Of a DNA stretch of 64,000 nucleotides, positions 26,650 to 34,531 are shown one piece after another; the stretch's first letter is position 1; each line of letters begins with the position of its first letter. The notes under the pieces are model-generated. The model was given only the letters and a program-made list of their open reading frames with translations. It was not told the origin of the DNA and made no database searches. The stretch comes from Paenibacillus oralis (GTDB taxonomy: Bacteria; Bacillota; Bacilli; Paenibacillales; Paenibacillaceae). The stretch is taken from positions 6,569,071-6,633,070 of the forward strand of contig NZ_RRCN01000001.1 of assembly GCF_003863965.1 (NCBI RefSeq), given 5' to 3'. The translations under genes were made by a program, and so were the position numbers.

Positions 26650-26844
26650 TCATGAAGCTGAAGGTGAGTAAGAATCGATCACGTCTACAATGTGCTGCTG
26701 GTCAGTGTGTTGGTCGTCTGGCACTTGCTGACAAGAAGGTTCCCCGCGTATCACCTGTTTTTGAAGCCTTGATTCTCTTATAGCCTGCTTTACCATTATC
26801 TCAGCTATGGTGTCGTATAGAGATGATACTCGATGTGTTGCCAC
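26650..26844 (-). CDS. hypothetical small protein in the element remnant
   Basis: A 64-aa frame (GTG start behind GGGGAGAGAG) with no recognised domain; the product is polar and Gln/Asp-rich toward the C-terminus. It lies 33 bases after the membrane-protein gene at 26878 on the same strand. May be a decayed phage gene or a chance frame. Confidence 0.35.
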   Translation of the reverse strand: MATHRVSSLYDTIAEIMVKQAIRESRLQKQVIRGEPSCQQVPDDQHTDQQHIVDVIDSYSPSAS

Positions 26845-26877
26845 CTCTCTCCCCTCTAAAAGAAAAAGCCGCTAATA

Positions 26878-27096
26878 TTAGCGACTTCCCCATGACGCAC
26901 TTGTATATAGTATGACGACAAGAAGTGTTGCAATTATCAGAACCACCGCAGCAATTGATAGCAAGCTCCGTAAAGTGCTGTTTTCAACATTTTTTATGAC
27001 GAAATAGAAAAATACTCCAATAAAAGCAACAGCTATACCGGTAATGATAAGGGGTCCGATTGATTCCCATAAATCAATTCCCGAAAAAATATCCAC
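26878..27096 (-). CDS. small two-helix membrane protein
   Basis: A 72-aa protein with two predicted membrane helices: IGPLIITGIAVAFIGVFFYFVI and LLSIAAVVLIIATLLVVILY. GTG 27096 is preceded by AGGAGGG. Function unknown; holin-like by size only, and there is no lysin beside it. Low-GC context, within the remnant. Confidence 0.55.
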   Translation of the reverse strand: MDIFSGIDLWESIGPLIITGIAVAFIGVFFYFVIKNVENSTLRSLLSIAAVVLIIATLLVVILYTSASWGSR

Positions 27097-27153
27097 GCTA
27101 CCCTCCTGCATTAAAAATCTAACTTATTTAAGAAAAAGCTCCGGTTAGGGTGC

Positions 27154-27396
27154 TTAATCTGCCTCTTTAAACTTATACGCTGCTATTTCCCCTGTTTTTA
27201 TTGTAATGATCTCCTGTTTATTTGCAGATGGAATACTGATAGTGGCAACTTTCTGACCACTTGGTACAGCGTAAGGATTAAAAAGAACGTTTGCTATTTT
27301 CGTATGGTAAGTTTTGAGATCATCATTTGTTTCTACCTTAACTTCAATGATCTCTCCGCTTTTTAAATAATATACCTCATCTACGCCGTGCTTGAA
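27154..27396 (-). pseudogene. 3' fragment of an unidentified gene, fused out of frame to foreign sequence
   Basis: The continuous frame runs to 27585, but its upstream part is antisense to the duplicated coiled-coil remnant (27385-27510), so only the downstream ~78 codons (VYYLKSGEIIEVKVETNDDLKTYHTKI to the stop) can derive from an original gene. No domain recognised. I interpret it as a 5'-truncated gene left by rearrangement. Confidence 0.4.
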
Positions 27397-27546
27397 ACGA
27401 ATGATCGTCTCAAAAATGTGGAAACCATTCTCGAAAACCAGCACAAAATTATCGAACTGCTTTCCGCCCGCTCCATCCAACAGGAAGCTGAACTGAAAAG
27501 AATCAAGTAAAATGATCCGGTGCCCGCGCATTCGGATCTTCTTTTT
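27385..27546 (+). pseudogene. truncated second copy of the coiled-coil gene, with its terminator
   Basis: Codons 27385-27510 read AVLETNDRLKNVETILENQH and then end in QEAELKRIK, paralogous to the last 42 codons of the gene at 26230-26526. The downstream GGTGCCCGCGCATTCGGAT..CTTCTTTTTT matches the terminator at 26528. The 5' two thirds are absent, and homology stops at about 27384. Many silent differences suggest an old duplication or a related element rather than a recent copy. Confidence 0.75.
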
Positions 27547-27700
27547 TGGGCAAAGTTTGATGGTATCTCCCCCCTGCATGTTCAAAAAAGCCCCGCCCCG
27601 TTAAAGGATAAAACTGCTGTTTTTAGCCAAACTAAGCGAATAATGTACAAATGCAGCATAACTTGGTCTGCATATCAAGTGACAACAATGGAGGAACAAA

Positions 27701-28471
27701 GTGCTGATGCTAAAAAACAAACTGGGCGTTGTCTTGGCTTTAGCCTTAACGACCTCTCTCTTGTGCCCCTATACGGAGGCTTCCCCCCATACTCTAGCCA
27801 AAGGAAGAAGCTATTATGAGGAGCGAGGGGACATCGTTTGGGAGGTTCCGACGCACGAAAAATTTATCGCTTTCACTTTTGACGATGGACCGGATGATCG
27901 GTCGACCCAAGAAATTCTGAACATTTTGGATCAATACCAGGCAAAGGCGACCTTTTTCGTGGTAGGCGACAGGGTGCGGCGTTTTCCTGAAATCGTGAAA
28001 TTGGAGCTGGCGAAAGGTCATGAAATCGGAAACCATTCTTTTCACCATCCGTCCTTTCATAACATAACGACAAGCTCCATCATGTCCGAACTAAGTCAGA
28101 CCCAACAAGCGGTTTTTGAAACAACCGGACAAAAACCGGTACTGTTCCGTCCTCCGGGAGGGCATTATAACGAAAAAATCGTAGAAGCTTCGAAAAATAA
28201 CGGGCTGCAACTGATCCTCTGGTCATGGCATCAAGATACGTTGGACTGGACTTCGCCAGGTGTTTACAAAATCGTACGTAAAGTCGTTAACAATGCTCGC
28301 AACGGAGATATCATTCTGATGCATGATTATGTCCATAACAGCAAACAAACGGCCCAGGCGCTCAAAATCATTTTGCCCGAGCTCAAAAGCAGGGGCTATT
28401 CCTTTGTGACGGTATCCGAGCTGCTTACCCATAAAGTGACCCCCGATCACCACATAAAGGTCAACCACTAA
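27701..28471 (+). CDS. polysaccharide deacetylase (NodB/PdaA-like), secreted
   Basis: A 256-aa exported carbohydrate esterase family 4 enzyme. The signal peptide is LGVVLALALTTSLLCPYTEA. NodB motif 1 is TFDDGPDD, motif 2 HEIGNHSFHHPSF, motif 3 LFRPPGGHYN, motif 4 ILWSWHQDTLDW and motif 5 GDIILMHD, so all metal and catalytic residues are present. Likely acts on peptidoglycan or chitin-type glycans. GTG 27701 lies six bases after GGAGG. Confidence 0.9.
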   Translation: MLMLKNKLGVVLALALTTSLLCPYTEASPHTLAKGRSYYEERGDIVWEVPTHEKFIAFTFDDGPDDRSTQEILNILDQYQAKATFFVVGDRVRRFPEIVKLELAKGHEIGNHSFHHPSFHNITTSSIMSELSQTQQAVFETTGQKPVLFRPPGGHYNEKIVEASKNNGLQLILWSWHQDTLDWTSPGVYKIVRKVVNNARNGDIILMHDYVHNSKQTAQALKIILPELKSRGYSFVTVSELLTHKVTPDHHIKVNH

Positions 28472-28574
28472 AGTTAGGGGAACGAAGGGACGGAAACATC
28501 ATCCAGGGAGGACGGCATGGAAAAAGAACCGCGTAAATAGGTTTTTACATGAACATCCGGCAAAAGGTTACACA

Positions 28575-28612
28575 AAAAACGGAGGCCTCTCTTCAGGGAG
28601 AGACCTCCGTTT
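28575..28612 (+). terminator. terminator downstream of the deacetylase gene
   Basis: ACGGAGG-CTCTC and GAGAG-CCTCCGT arms around TTCAGG, then TTTCCGTT, about 105 bases after the stop. Confidence 0.6.
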
Positions 28613-28723
28613 CCGTTATTATCGCCGCCTTGATCAAGCTCCCAAAGGCCTGAAAACACGAAAAAGCCGCACAGGATACAATATCCACTGGACTCGTATT
28701 AATATACTTACTATACTTTAATA

Positions 28724-28753
28724 TTGACTAAGCTTATAAAATTCAACTACAAT
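28724..28753 (+). promoter_or_regulatory. sigma-A promoter of trhO
   Basis: TTGACT at 28724-28729, an 18-base spacer and TACAAT at 28748-28753, about 32 bases before the ATG. Confidence 0.65.
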
Positions 28754-28785
28754 GCAGTAGAATCCACATAGATAGGTGATTACTC

Positions 28786-29679
28786 ATGGAACAGCACGTT
28801 TACCGTGTTTTATTGTTTTATAAATTCGTTCGCATTGAAGATCCCGAGCAATTTACCGCCGAGCACCTGCAGTACTGCAAGGACCTCGGAGTCAAGGGGC
28901 GCATCCTGATCGCATCGGAGGGTATTAACGGCACGCTGTCCGGCACAACCCAGCAAACCGAGCGCTACATGCGGGATTTGCGGGCCAATCCGTTATTTTC
29001 GGATATTGTGTTCAAAATCGATGAAGTAGACGGCCATGCCTTCAAAAAAATGTTCGTCCGCCACAAAAAGGAACTGGTCACGTTCCGTTACGAAAAGGAA
29101 CTCGATCCGAACCGGATCAGCGGCAAACGGCTCTCGCCCGCCGAATTTTACGAGCAACTGCAAAACGAGGATGTCATCGTCCTCGACGGACGCAACGATT
29201 ATGAATACGATATCGGCCATTTCCGCGGAGCAATCCGCCCGGAGGTCGAGTCTTTCCGTGAGTTTCCGGAATGGATCCGCAACAACCTGAGCGACTACAA
29301 GGACAAAAAGATATTGACGTACTGCACCGGCGGCATCCGTTGCGAGAAGCTGACCGGCTTCCTGCTAAGCGAAGGTTTCGGCGACGTGTCCCAACTGGAA
29401 GGCGGCATCGTCACCTACGGAAAAGACCCTGAAGCGCAGGGCCGTCTGTTCGACGGCAAATGTTACGTGTTCGACGAACGGATCTCCGTGCCGATCAACC
29501 GGACCGCGGAAGATGTCGTCATCGGCCATTGCTACCACTGCGGAACTTCGCATGACCGTTACATCAACTGTCCGGTCTGCAACTTGCAGCACGTTTGCTG
29601 CGAGGAATGCGAGACGGAGCACCATGGCTACTGTTCCGACGCTTGCAAAGAATCGGCCATGGCCGTGAAGCGCGGCTGA
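28786..29679 (+). CDS. trhO: tRNA uridine-34 hydroxylase, rhodanese family
   Basis: TrhO (YceA/YbfQ family) makes 5-hydroxyuridine at the wobble position of certain tRNAs. The N-terminal acylphosphatase-like domain (ILIASEGINGTLSGT) is followed by a rhodanese domain with the active-site Cys180 in TYCTGGIRCEKLTG. The Cys-rich C-terminal tail (CYHCGTSHDRYINCPVCNL ... CCEEC) is typical. 297 aa. A SufR-like regulator follows 26 bases later. Confidence 0.9.
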   Translation: MEQHVYRVLLFYKFVRIEDPEQFTAEHLQYCKDLGVKGRILIASEGINGTLSGTTQQTERYMRDLRANPLFSDIVFKIDEVDGHAFKKMFVRHKKELVTFRYEKELDPNRISGKRLSPAEFYEQLQNEDVIVLDGRNDYEYDIGHFRGAIRPEVESFREFPEWIRNNLSDYKDKKILTYCTGGIRCEKLTGFLLSEGFGDVSQLEGGIVTYGKDPEAQGRLFDGKCYVFDERISVPINRTAEDVVIGHCYHCGTSHDRYINCPVCNLQHVCCEECETEHHGYCSDACKESAMAVKRG

Positions 29680-29705
29680 TCATTTACCCGAAAGGGAGTG
29701 TCTTT

Positions 29706-30356
29706 GTGAACCAGATCAAGGAGCTTACCACTCGCGAGCGGATTCTTCATATGATGAAAACGTCCGGACCGCTCAGCGCCAAAGAAATCACAACCGAACT
29801 GCAAATAACCGAAATGGCGGTACGCCGCCATCTCGGGACGATGGAGCGGGATGGATTGATCGAATCCAAAATGATCCGGCAAACGCTGGGCCGTCCGACG
29901 GCGGTATACGGCTTGACCGAAATGGCCGAAGGTCTTTTCCCGAAAAAATATCATACGCTCACGCTCGACTTGCTGGAAGAACTTGAAGAGGAGAGCGGCG
30001 GGCACCTGGTAGACCGGCTGTTTGAACGCCGGCGGGACAAATTAAACCGCAAATACCTGGCCGCGATGGATGGAAAAACGCTTCCGGAAAAGGTGCAAAA
30101 ACTGTCGGAAATTCAAAACGACAACGGCTATATGACGGAGCTTGAACGAAACGAAAGCGGCGAATTCGTGCTGATGGAGCATAATTGCCCGATCTCGCAA
30201 ATCGCCTCCCGGTACAACCATGCCTGCGATTGCGAACTGAATTTGTTTGAATCGCTGCTGGACGCTGAAGTCGAGCGTACGGAATGCCTGGCCCAAAACG
30301 GCAAAAAATGCGTTTACGTCATCCGCCAGCGCAAATCGGCTACATCCGGGGACTAA
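29706..30356 (+). CDS. SufR-like winged-helix regulator with Cys cluster
   Basis: A 216-aa transcription factor. The N-terminal winged HTH is SAKEITTELQITEMAVRRHLGTMERDGLIES. The C-terminal domain has five cysteines (about C161, C174, C176, C194 and C202), spaced as in SufR-type Fe-S sensing repressors. GTG 29706 follows AAAGGGAG. The frame is open upstream into trhO, but without a good site. Probably cotranscribed with trhO. Fe-S cluster binding is inferred from family. Confidence 0.78.
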   Translation: MNQIKELTTRERILHMMKTSGPLSAKEITTELQITEMAVRRHLGTMERDGLIESKMIRQTLGRPTAVYGLTEMAEGLFPKKYHTLTLDLLEELEEESGGHLVDRLFERRRDKLNRKYLAAMDGKTLPEKVQKLSEIQNDNGYMTELERNESGEFVLMEHNCPISQIASRYNHACDCELNLFESLLDAEVERTECLAQNGKKCVYVIRQRKSATSGD

Positions 30357-30390
30357 CCTTATATACCTCCGTCTGCTCCCCCATGAAGAT

Positions 30391-30420
30391 AAAGGCAGCC
30401 TCACGGCTGCCTTTGCTATA
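30391..30420. terminator. terminator between the SufR-like and DUF1450 genes
   Basis: AAAGGCAGCC and GGCTGCCTTT arms around TCAC. It lies between convergent genes. Confidence 0.65.
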
Positions 30421-30667
30421 TATCATAAGCTTTTAATTCATCTTCGATCGCTTGCTTGACCGATTGAACGCACTCTTCCGTCGTTTTGCCGACTACCCTT
30501 TTCCCGTTGACCAGGGCATAAGGTCTAAGCCGGCATAATCCGCATAAACTGAGACATTCCGCCCGCATGACGGCAATCTCGGGATACTCCTGCTCCAGAT
30601 TTTCCAGATCGAGCGCGCTCATTAGGTTGCTGTCGCATACTTCGACGATGACGATGCCAAGTCCCAC
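30416..30667 (-). CDS. DUF1450 protein (YuzB-related)
   Basis: An 83-aa protein with a thioredoxin-like ferredoxin pattern: VEVCDSN, then ECLSLCGLCRLRPYALVNGKRVVGKT, placing four cysteines as in DUF1450/UPF0349 proteins. Function unknown. GTG 30667 follows GGGGTGA. Confidence 0.8.
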   Translation of the reverse strand: MGLGIVIVEVCDSNLMSALDLENLEQEYPEIAVMRAECLSLCGLCRLRPYALVNGKRVVGKTTEECVQSVKQAIEDELKAYDI

Positions 30668-30777
30668 GCAGGATCACCCCAAACTTTGCAAAATATAGCT
30701 TGATCACTCATTATGACCAAAGCCGTCAGGTTTGTCAATGCCTGCAAAAGATTTAACATACTTAACATACATTTATG

Positions 30778-30806
30778 TTGACTAAGTTAGAACAGAGATT
30801 TATAAT
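30778..30806 (+). promoter_or_regulatory. sigma-A promoter of sodA with overlapping inverted repeat
   Basis: TTGACT at 30778-30783, a 17-base spacer and TATAAT at 30801-30806. Just upstream TTAACATAC is repeated directly, and AACATACATTTATGTT is an inverted repeat running into the -35, which may be an operator. Confidence 0.8.
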
Positions 30807-30858
30807 AAGGTTTGTCGGAAGTGAACTACATATTATAAGGAGAAAGGAAGGATTTAGC

Positions 30859-31476
30859 ATGGCACATCAATTACCTGCTTTGCCTTACCCTAACAACGCA
30901 CTGGAACCTCATATCGATGAAACAACGATGATGATTCACCACGATCGTCACCATAATACGTACGTAACGAACCTGAACGCCGCTCTGGAGTCCGCTTCGG
31001 AGCTGCAATCCAAATCCGTGGAAGAACTGATTTCCAATCTGGACAGCGTTCCTGAAAGCATCCGCACCGCGGTTCGCAACAACGGCGGCGGTCATGCCAA
31101 CCACTCGTTATTCTGGGAAACGATCGGCCCGACCGGCGGCGGTCAACCGTCCGGCAAACTGGCTGATGCCATCAACAACGAGCTTGGCGGCTTCGACAAA
31201 TTCAAAGAGGATTTCAGCAAAGCGGCTACGACCCGTTTTGGCAGCGGCTGGGCATTCCTCGCGGTAGACGGCAGCGGCAAATTGTCCGTATACAGCCTGC
31301 CGAATCAAGATTCCCCGCTGATGGAAGGCAAAACGCCGATCCTCGGTCTCGACGTATGGGAGCATGCTTACTACCTGAAATATCAAAACAAACGTCCTGA
31401 CTACATCGCCGCTTTCTTTAACGTAATCAACTGGTCTGCCGTTGAGAAACGTTACGAAGCTGCTGTCAGCAAATAA
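30859..31476 (+). CDS. sodA: superoxide dismutase (Mn/Fe family)
   Basis: Dismutates superoxide in the cytoplasm. Metal ligands are visible as H27, H82 (GGGHANHSLFW), D165 and H169 (DVWEHAYYLKY). Residues GGG and the overall sequence match Mn-type SodA of bacilli. 205 aa. ATG 30859 follows AAAGGAAGG. A strong consensus promoter lies upstream and a terminator follows. Confidence 0.96.
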   Translation: MAHQLPALPYPNNALEPHIDETTMMIHHDRHHNTYVTNLNAALESASELQSKSVEELISNLDSVPESIRTAVRNNGGGHANHSLFWETIGPTGGGQPSGKLADAINNELGGFDKFKEDFSKAATTRFGSGWAFLAVDGSGKLSVYSLPNQDSPLMEGKTPILGLDVWEHAYYLKYQNKRPDYIAAFFNVINWSAVEKRYEAAVSK

Positions 31477-31515
31477 ACGCTTTTGCAGGGCTTAACAAGC
31501 CTTGCGGCAAATTAG

Positions 31516-31560
31516 AAGGGGTGTTCCCGATCAGCCATTGGCTTTCGGGACACCCCTTCT
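31516..31560. terminator. terminator between sodA and the LacI-family gene
   Basis: GGGGTGT-CCCGA and TCGGG-ACACCCC arms, then TTCTTTCTTT on the plus strand. The hairpin overlaps the 3' end of the convergent regulator. Confidence 0.7.
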
Positions 31561-32577
31561 TTCTTTCACCGAATCGCGAATGACCAGCGTTGGCTTCACC
31601 TGCCAGCGAACCGCCTCCCGGCTTCTGCCGAACTCCGAGAGCAGCAGAGAAACCGCCGCATCGCACATTTTCTCCTTCTCTACCCGCATCGTCGTCATGT
31701 TAAGGCCGGCGGGACCGATGTAATTCAAGTCGTCAAAGCCGGCGATAGACACCTGGTCCGGCAGTTTGATCCGCCGTTTCGTAAGCTGCCCGGCAAGGAG
31801 ATGGGCAATCCGGTCGTTGCCGCAAAAGAAAGCCGGCGGCCATGATCCCATACCGTCCAAAAAAGCACCGATTTCCCGGTCCGTGCAGTCGTACCCCTCC
31901 GACCGGGTTAACGTATGCTCGGGACGAACGGGCAACCCGTGATCCTGCATCGCCTTCCAGTATCCGTAGCCCCGTTCCTCATGGCTGGCAGAGAGATTCA
32001 TCGGAGCGATCAGCCCGATCTCCCGATGGCCGGAGGCGATCAAATGGGAAACCACCGCGTACGCCCCTTCCACATTCGCTGAAGTCACTGCGGGACACGG
32101 CAAATCACGGTAATACGAATCCATCAGCACCAGCGGGATGTCCATCTCCCAAATCAGCCTGGCGTATTCCTGAGCGACAATCCCAAACAAAATAACGCCG
32201 CGATACGGAATGTCCGCAAATTGCCCCGGCAGCGTCCGCTCCGATTCCATTTCCTCATCAACGGGTGTGATGACGGCATTAAAGCCTTTTTTGCGCGCGC
32301 TTTTCTCCAGCCCCCAAATCATATCGTGAAAAAATTGAAAATGATCGTTGTCTTGATAACTCATAATCCGCTCCGGGACAACGACCAAAATATTGGCGTT
32401 CCCCGCTTCCTTCACGGCAAATGCGCCGTATCCCAGATCCTTGGCCGCCTGCAGCACCCGGCTGCGCATGTCCTCGCTGACGCCCCTTTTGTTCATCAGC
32501 GCGAGCGATACCGCATTTTTCGATATTCCCAGCTTGTCGGCGATATCCTGCATCGACACTTTCTTTTTACGGCCCAT
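31531..32577 (-). CDS. LacI-family transcriptional regulator
   Basis: A 348-aa repressor-type protein. The HTH is SMQDIADKLGISKNAVSLALMNKRGVS, followed by the sugar-binding periplasmic-protein-like domain (ANILVVVPE, FCGNDRIAHLLAGQL, VSIAGFDDLNYIGP). ATG 32577 is chosen for its AAAGGA spacing. It is divergent from manA, 116 bases away, so a role in mannose or related sugar control is plausible. The effector is unknown. Confidence 0.87.
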   Translation of the reverse strand: MGRKKKVSMQDIADKLGISKNAVSLALMNKRGVSEDMRSRVLQAAKDLGYGAFAVKEAGNANILVVVPERIMSYQDNDHFQFFHDMIWGLEKSARKKGFNAVITPVDEEMESERTLPGQFADIPYRGVILFGIVAQEYARLIWEMDIPLVLMDSYYRDLPCPAVTSANVEGAYAVVSHLIASGHREIGLIAPMNLSASHEERGYGYWKAMQDHGLPVRPEHTLTRSEGYDCTDREIGAFLDGMGSWPPAFFCGNDRIAHLLAGQLTKRRIKLPDQVSIAGFDDLNYIGPAGLNMTTMRVEKEKMCDAAVSLLLSEFGRSREAVRWQVKPTLVIRDSVKERRGVPKANG

Positions 32578-32693
32578 TCTTTTCATTCCTTTCGAAACAT
32601 GATACACTTAACTCGCATATTACTTTACAAAAATCGAATTTGTCAAGTTTGTCAAGCTATAATTGAATTATGCATTAGAAGGAGAAAGATAAG

Positions 32694-33635
32694 ATGAGTG
32701 AACCGATTTTTTTGCAGCCGATTTTTCAAGAACGCATTTGGGGCGGAACGAAGCTGGATTTGTTCGGCTATGAGATCCCGAACGATCACACCGGCGAATG
32801 CTGGGCGGTTTCAGCGCATCCGAACGGGCAAAGCGTCGTCAAAAACGGCCCTTATCAGGGGATGAAGCTGGGGGATCTATGGTCGGCGCATCCCGAACTG
32901 TTCAACTCGAAATCGGCCGTTTTCCCGCTGCTGACGAAGATTCTCGACGCCTCCGACGATTTGTCGGTGCAGGTCCATCCGGATGACGAATATGCCGGCA
33001 AGCATGAAAACGGCGAGCTCGGCAAAACGGAATGCTGGTACATCGTAGACGCCGAGCCGGGAGCGGCGATTATTTACGGCCATGAAGCCAATACGAAGGA
33101 ACAGCTAGTGCAGATGATCGAAAACGGCGATTGGGACGGGCTGCTGACGAAAGTACCGGTCAAAGCGGGCGACTTCTTTTACGTTCCCAGCGGTACGATC
33201 CACGCCCTCGGCAAAGGCATCGTCGTGCTGGAAACGCAGCAAAGCTCAGACACGACGTATCGCGTATATGATTACGACCGTAAGGATAAAAACGGCAATA
33301 CCCGGGAGCTCCACCTGGAAAAAGCCATCGACGTGACGAGCGTGCCGCAAGCCTATCAGCCGATCACGCACGATACCACGAAGCAGGAAGGGCTTACGGT
33401 AACGTCTTTTGTTTCCAACCCGTTTTTCACGGTGCAGAAATGGGAGGTGTCCGGCGACGTTTCGCTCGCGGGGAACGAGAAATATACGATCTTCAGCGTG
33501 CTTGAAGGCAGCGGTTCGCTCACTGCAGGCGATCAAAGCTATGCTTTGGCGAAAGGAGATCATTTTATCCTTCCGGCCGGATTTGGCCCCTATCGTTTAA
33601 GCGGAGAGCTTCAAATCATCATGTCGCACGAATAA
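32694..33635 (+). CDS. manA: mannose-6-phosphate isomerase, class I
   Basis: Interconverts mannose-6-P and fructose-6-P with zinc. Cupin landmarks: LSVQVHPDDEYA (zinc ligands), GKTECWYIVDAEPGA, and KAGDFFYVPSGTIHALGKGIVVLETQQSSDTTYRVYD. 313 aa, the short Bacillus-type length. ATG 32694 follows GAAGGAG. It is divergent from the LacI-type gene. Confidence 0.94.
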   Translation: MSEPIFLQPIFQERIWGGTKLDLFGYEIPNDHTGECWAVSAHPNGQSVVKNGPYQGMKLGDLWSAHPELFNSKSAVFPLLTKILDASDDLSVQVHPDDEYAGKHENGELGKTECWYIVDAEPGAAIIYGHEANTKEQLVQMIENGDWDGLLTKVPVKAGDFFYVPSGTIHALGKGIVVLETQQSSDTTYRVYDYDRKDKNGNTRELHLEKAIDVTSVPQAYQPITHDTTKQEGLTVTSFVSNPFFTVQKWEVSGDVSLAGNEKYTIFSVLEGSGSLTAGDQSYALAKGDHFILPAGFGPYRLSGELQIIMSHE

Positions 33636-33649
33636 TCCGCAGCATACAT

Positions 33650-33697
33650 AAAAGGGACAGAGCTGCTTCCTGATCAGGAAGGCTCCGTCCCTTTTTT
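33650..33697 (+). terminator. terminator of manA
   Basis: AAAGGGAC-GAGC-GCTTCCT and AGGAAG-CTC-GTCCCTTTTTT form a long stem with loop GATC. Confidence 0.85.
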
Positions 33698-33764
33698 GAA
33701 GATTATAGAATTAAAAGTTTTCAGCGGAGCTGAACAATTCAATAATCGCATTCCTGTAGAACCG

Positions 33765-34286
33765 TTACCCTTGCAAATAACGTTCCCGGATCATGCTTAG
33801 ATGGTGATGAGCGTGGCCGGCAATCACATACGCCAGCGCCCTCGCCGATACCGTTACCCCGCTGGCGGTGCCTTGGTGCAGCCAAGCCTCGTCATCCAGT
33901 TGGCGGATCAACGACAGCGTGGCTTCGCGTACGACGGAAAAATCATGCAGCAACGCGGAGACGGTCTGCCGGCCAAAAGTCGAACTGTTGACGAACAGCT
34001 CCTCGTCAAATCCCGGAAGCGGCGTCGTATCACCGCGCGATATCCTAAGCAGCCGATAGCTCATCACCCGTTCCGTATCGCTGATATGGCCCAGCACTTC
34101 CTTCAGGCTCCATTTGCCTTCCGCGTAACGGTAATTCCCCTGCTCTTCGGTTAGGGAACCCCATTCTTCCGTAGCGAGCGCGGGCTGCGTCTTCAGCAGC
34201 TCCAGCAGTTCCCCTTCCGGCACCTTATCGATATATACGGCAAAATGCTTCGCGTATTCCCCCGCTTGCGGTCTCGTTAACATCAT
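33765..34286 (-). CDS. DinB superfamily protein (YfiT-like)
   Basis: A 173-aa four-helix-bundle protein. The DinB metal histidines appear in KEVLGHISDTE and AGHAHHHLSMIRERY. Related proteins are thiol S-transferases (bacillithiol type) or metal-dependent hydrolases. ATG 34286 follows AGGAGG; a second ATG is adjacent. Confidence 0.83.
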   Translation of the reverse strand: MMLTRPQAGEYAKHFAVYIDKVPEGELLELLKTQPALATEEWGSLTEEQGNYRYAEGKWSLKEVLGHISDTERVMSYRLLRISRGDTTPLPGFDEELFVNSSTFGRQTVSALLHDFSVVREATLSLIRQLDDEAWLHQGTASGVTVSARALAYVIAGHAHHHLSMIRERYLQG

Positions 34287-34312
34287 GATTCCTCCTCGCT
34301 TTTTCGTTTCAT

Positions 34313-34525
34313 TTAATCTTCCCACAGCTCATCCATCAGCGACTTGATCTCTTTGCTGCGGGAGGCGGTTTTCTCCCGGTTCGCCACCCATTTCCCGCCG
34401 GCCCATTCCACGACATCGCCCGGTTTGACGCCGGGATCGACCAGCTTGCGCGGAACGTCCCGGGTCACCCCGTCACTTTCAATAATACAAAATTCTCCTT
34501 CAAAACGGTCCACAACATGCAGCAT
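34313..34525 (-). CDS. DUF3006 small protein
   Basis: A 70-aa protein that reads as DUF3006: VVDRFEGEFCIIESDG, then VPRKLVDPGVKPGDVVEW. It starts six bases after the stop of the ComEC-like gene, a recurrent pairing for this family, so the two are probably one transcription unit. Confidence 0.82.
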   Translation of the reverse strand: MLHVVDRFEGEFCIIESDGVTRDVPRKLVDPGVKPGDVVEWAGGKWVANREKTASRSKEIKSLMDELWED

Positions 34526-34531
34526 GCCTGC

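Noticed and set aside
26878..27096. Holin call for the two-helix membrane protein
   Set aside because: Size and topology fit, but no endolysin or other lysis gene is adjacent and the sequence has no specific holin motif.
27154..27585. 143-residue minus-strand protein as a single gene
   Set aside because: Its upstream ~65 codons are antisense to a recognisable fragment of the coiled-coil gene, so the frame is a chimera; only the downstream part is listed, as a fragment.
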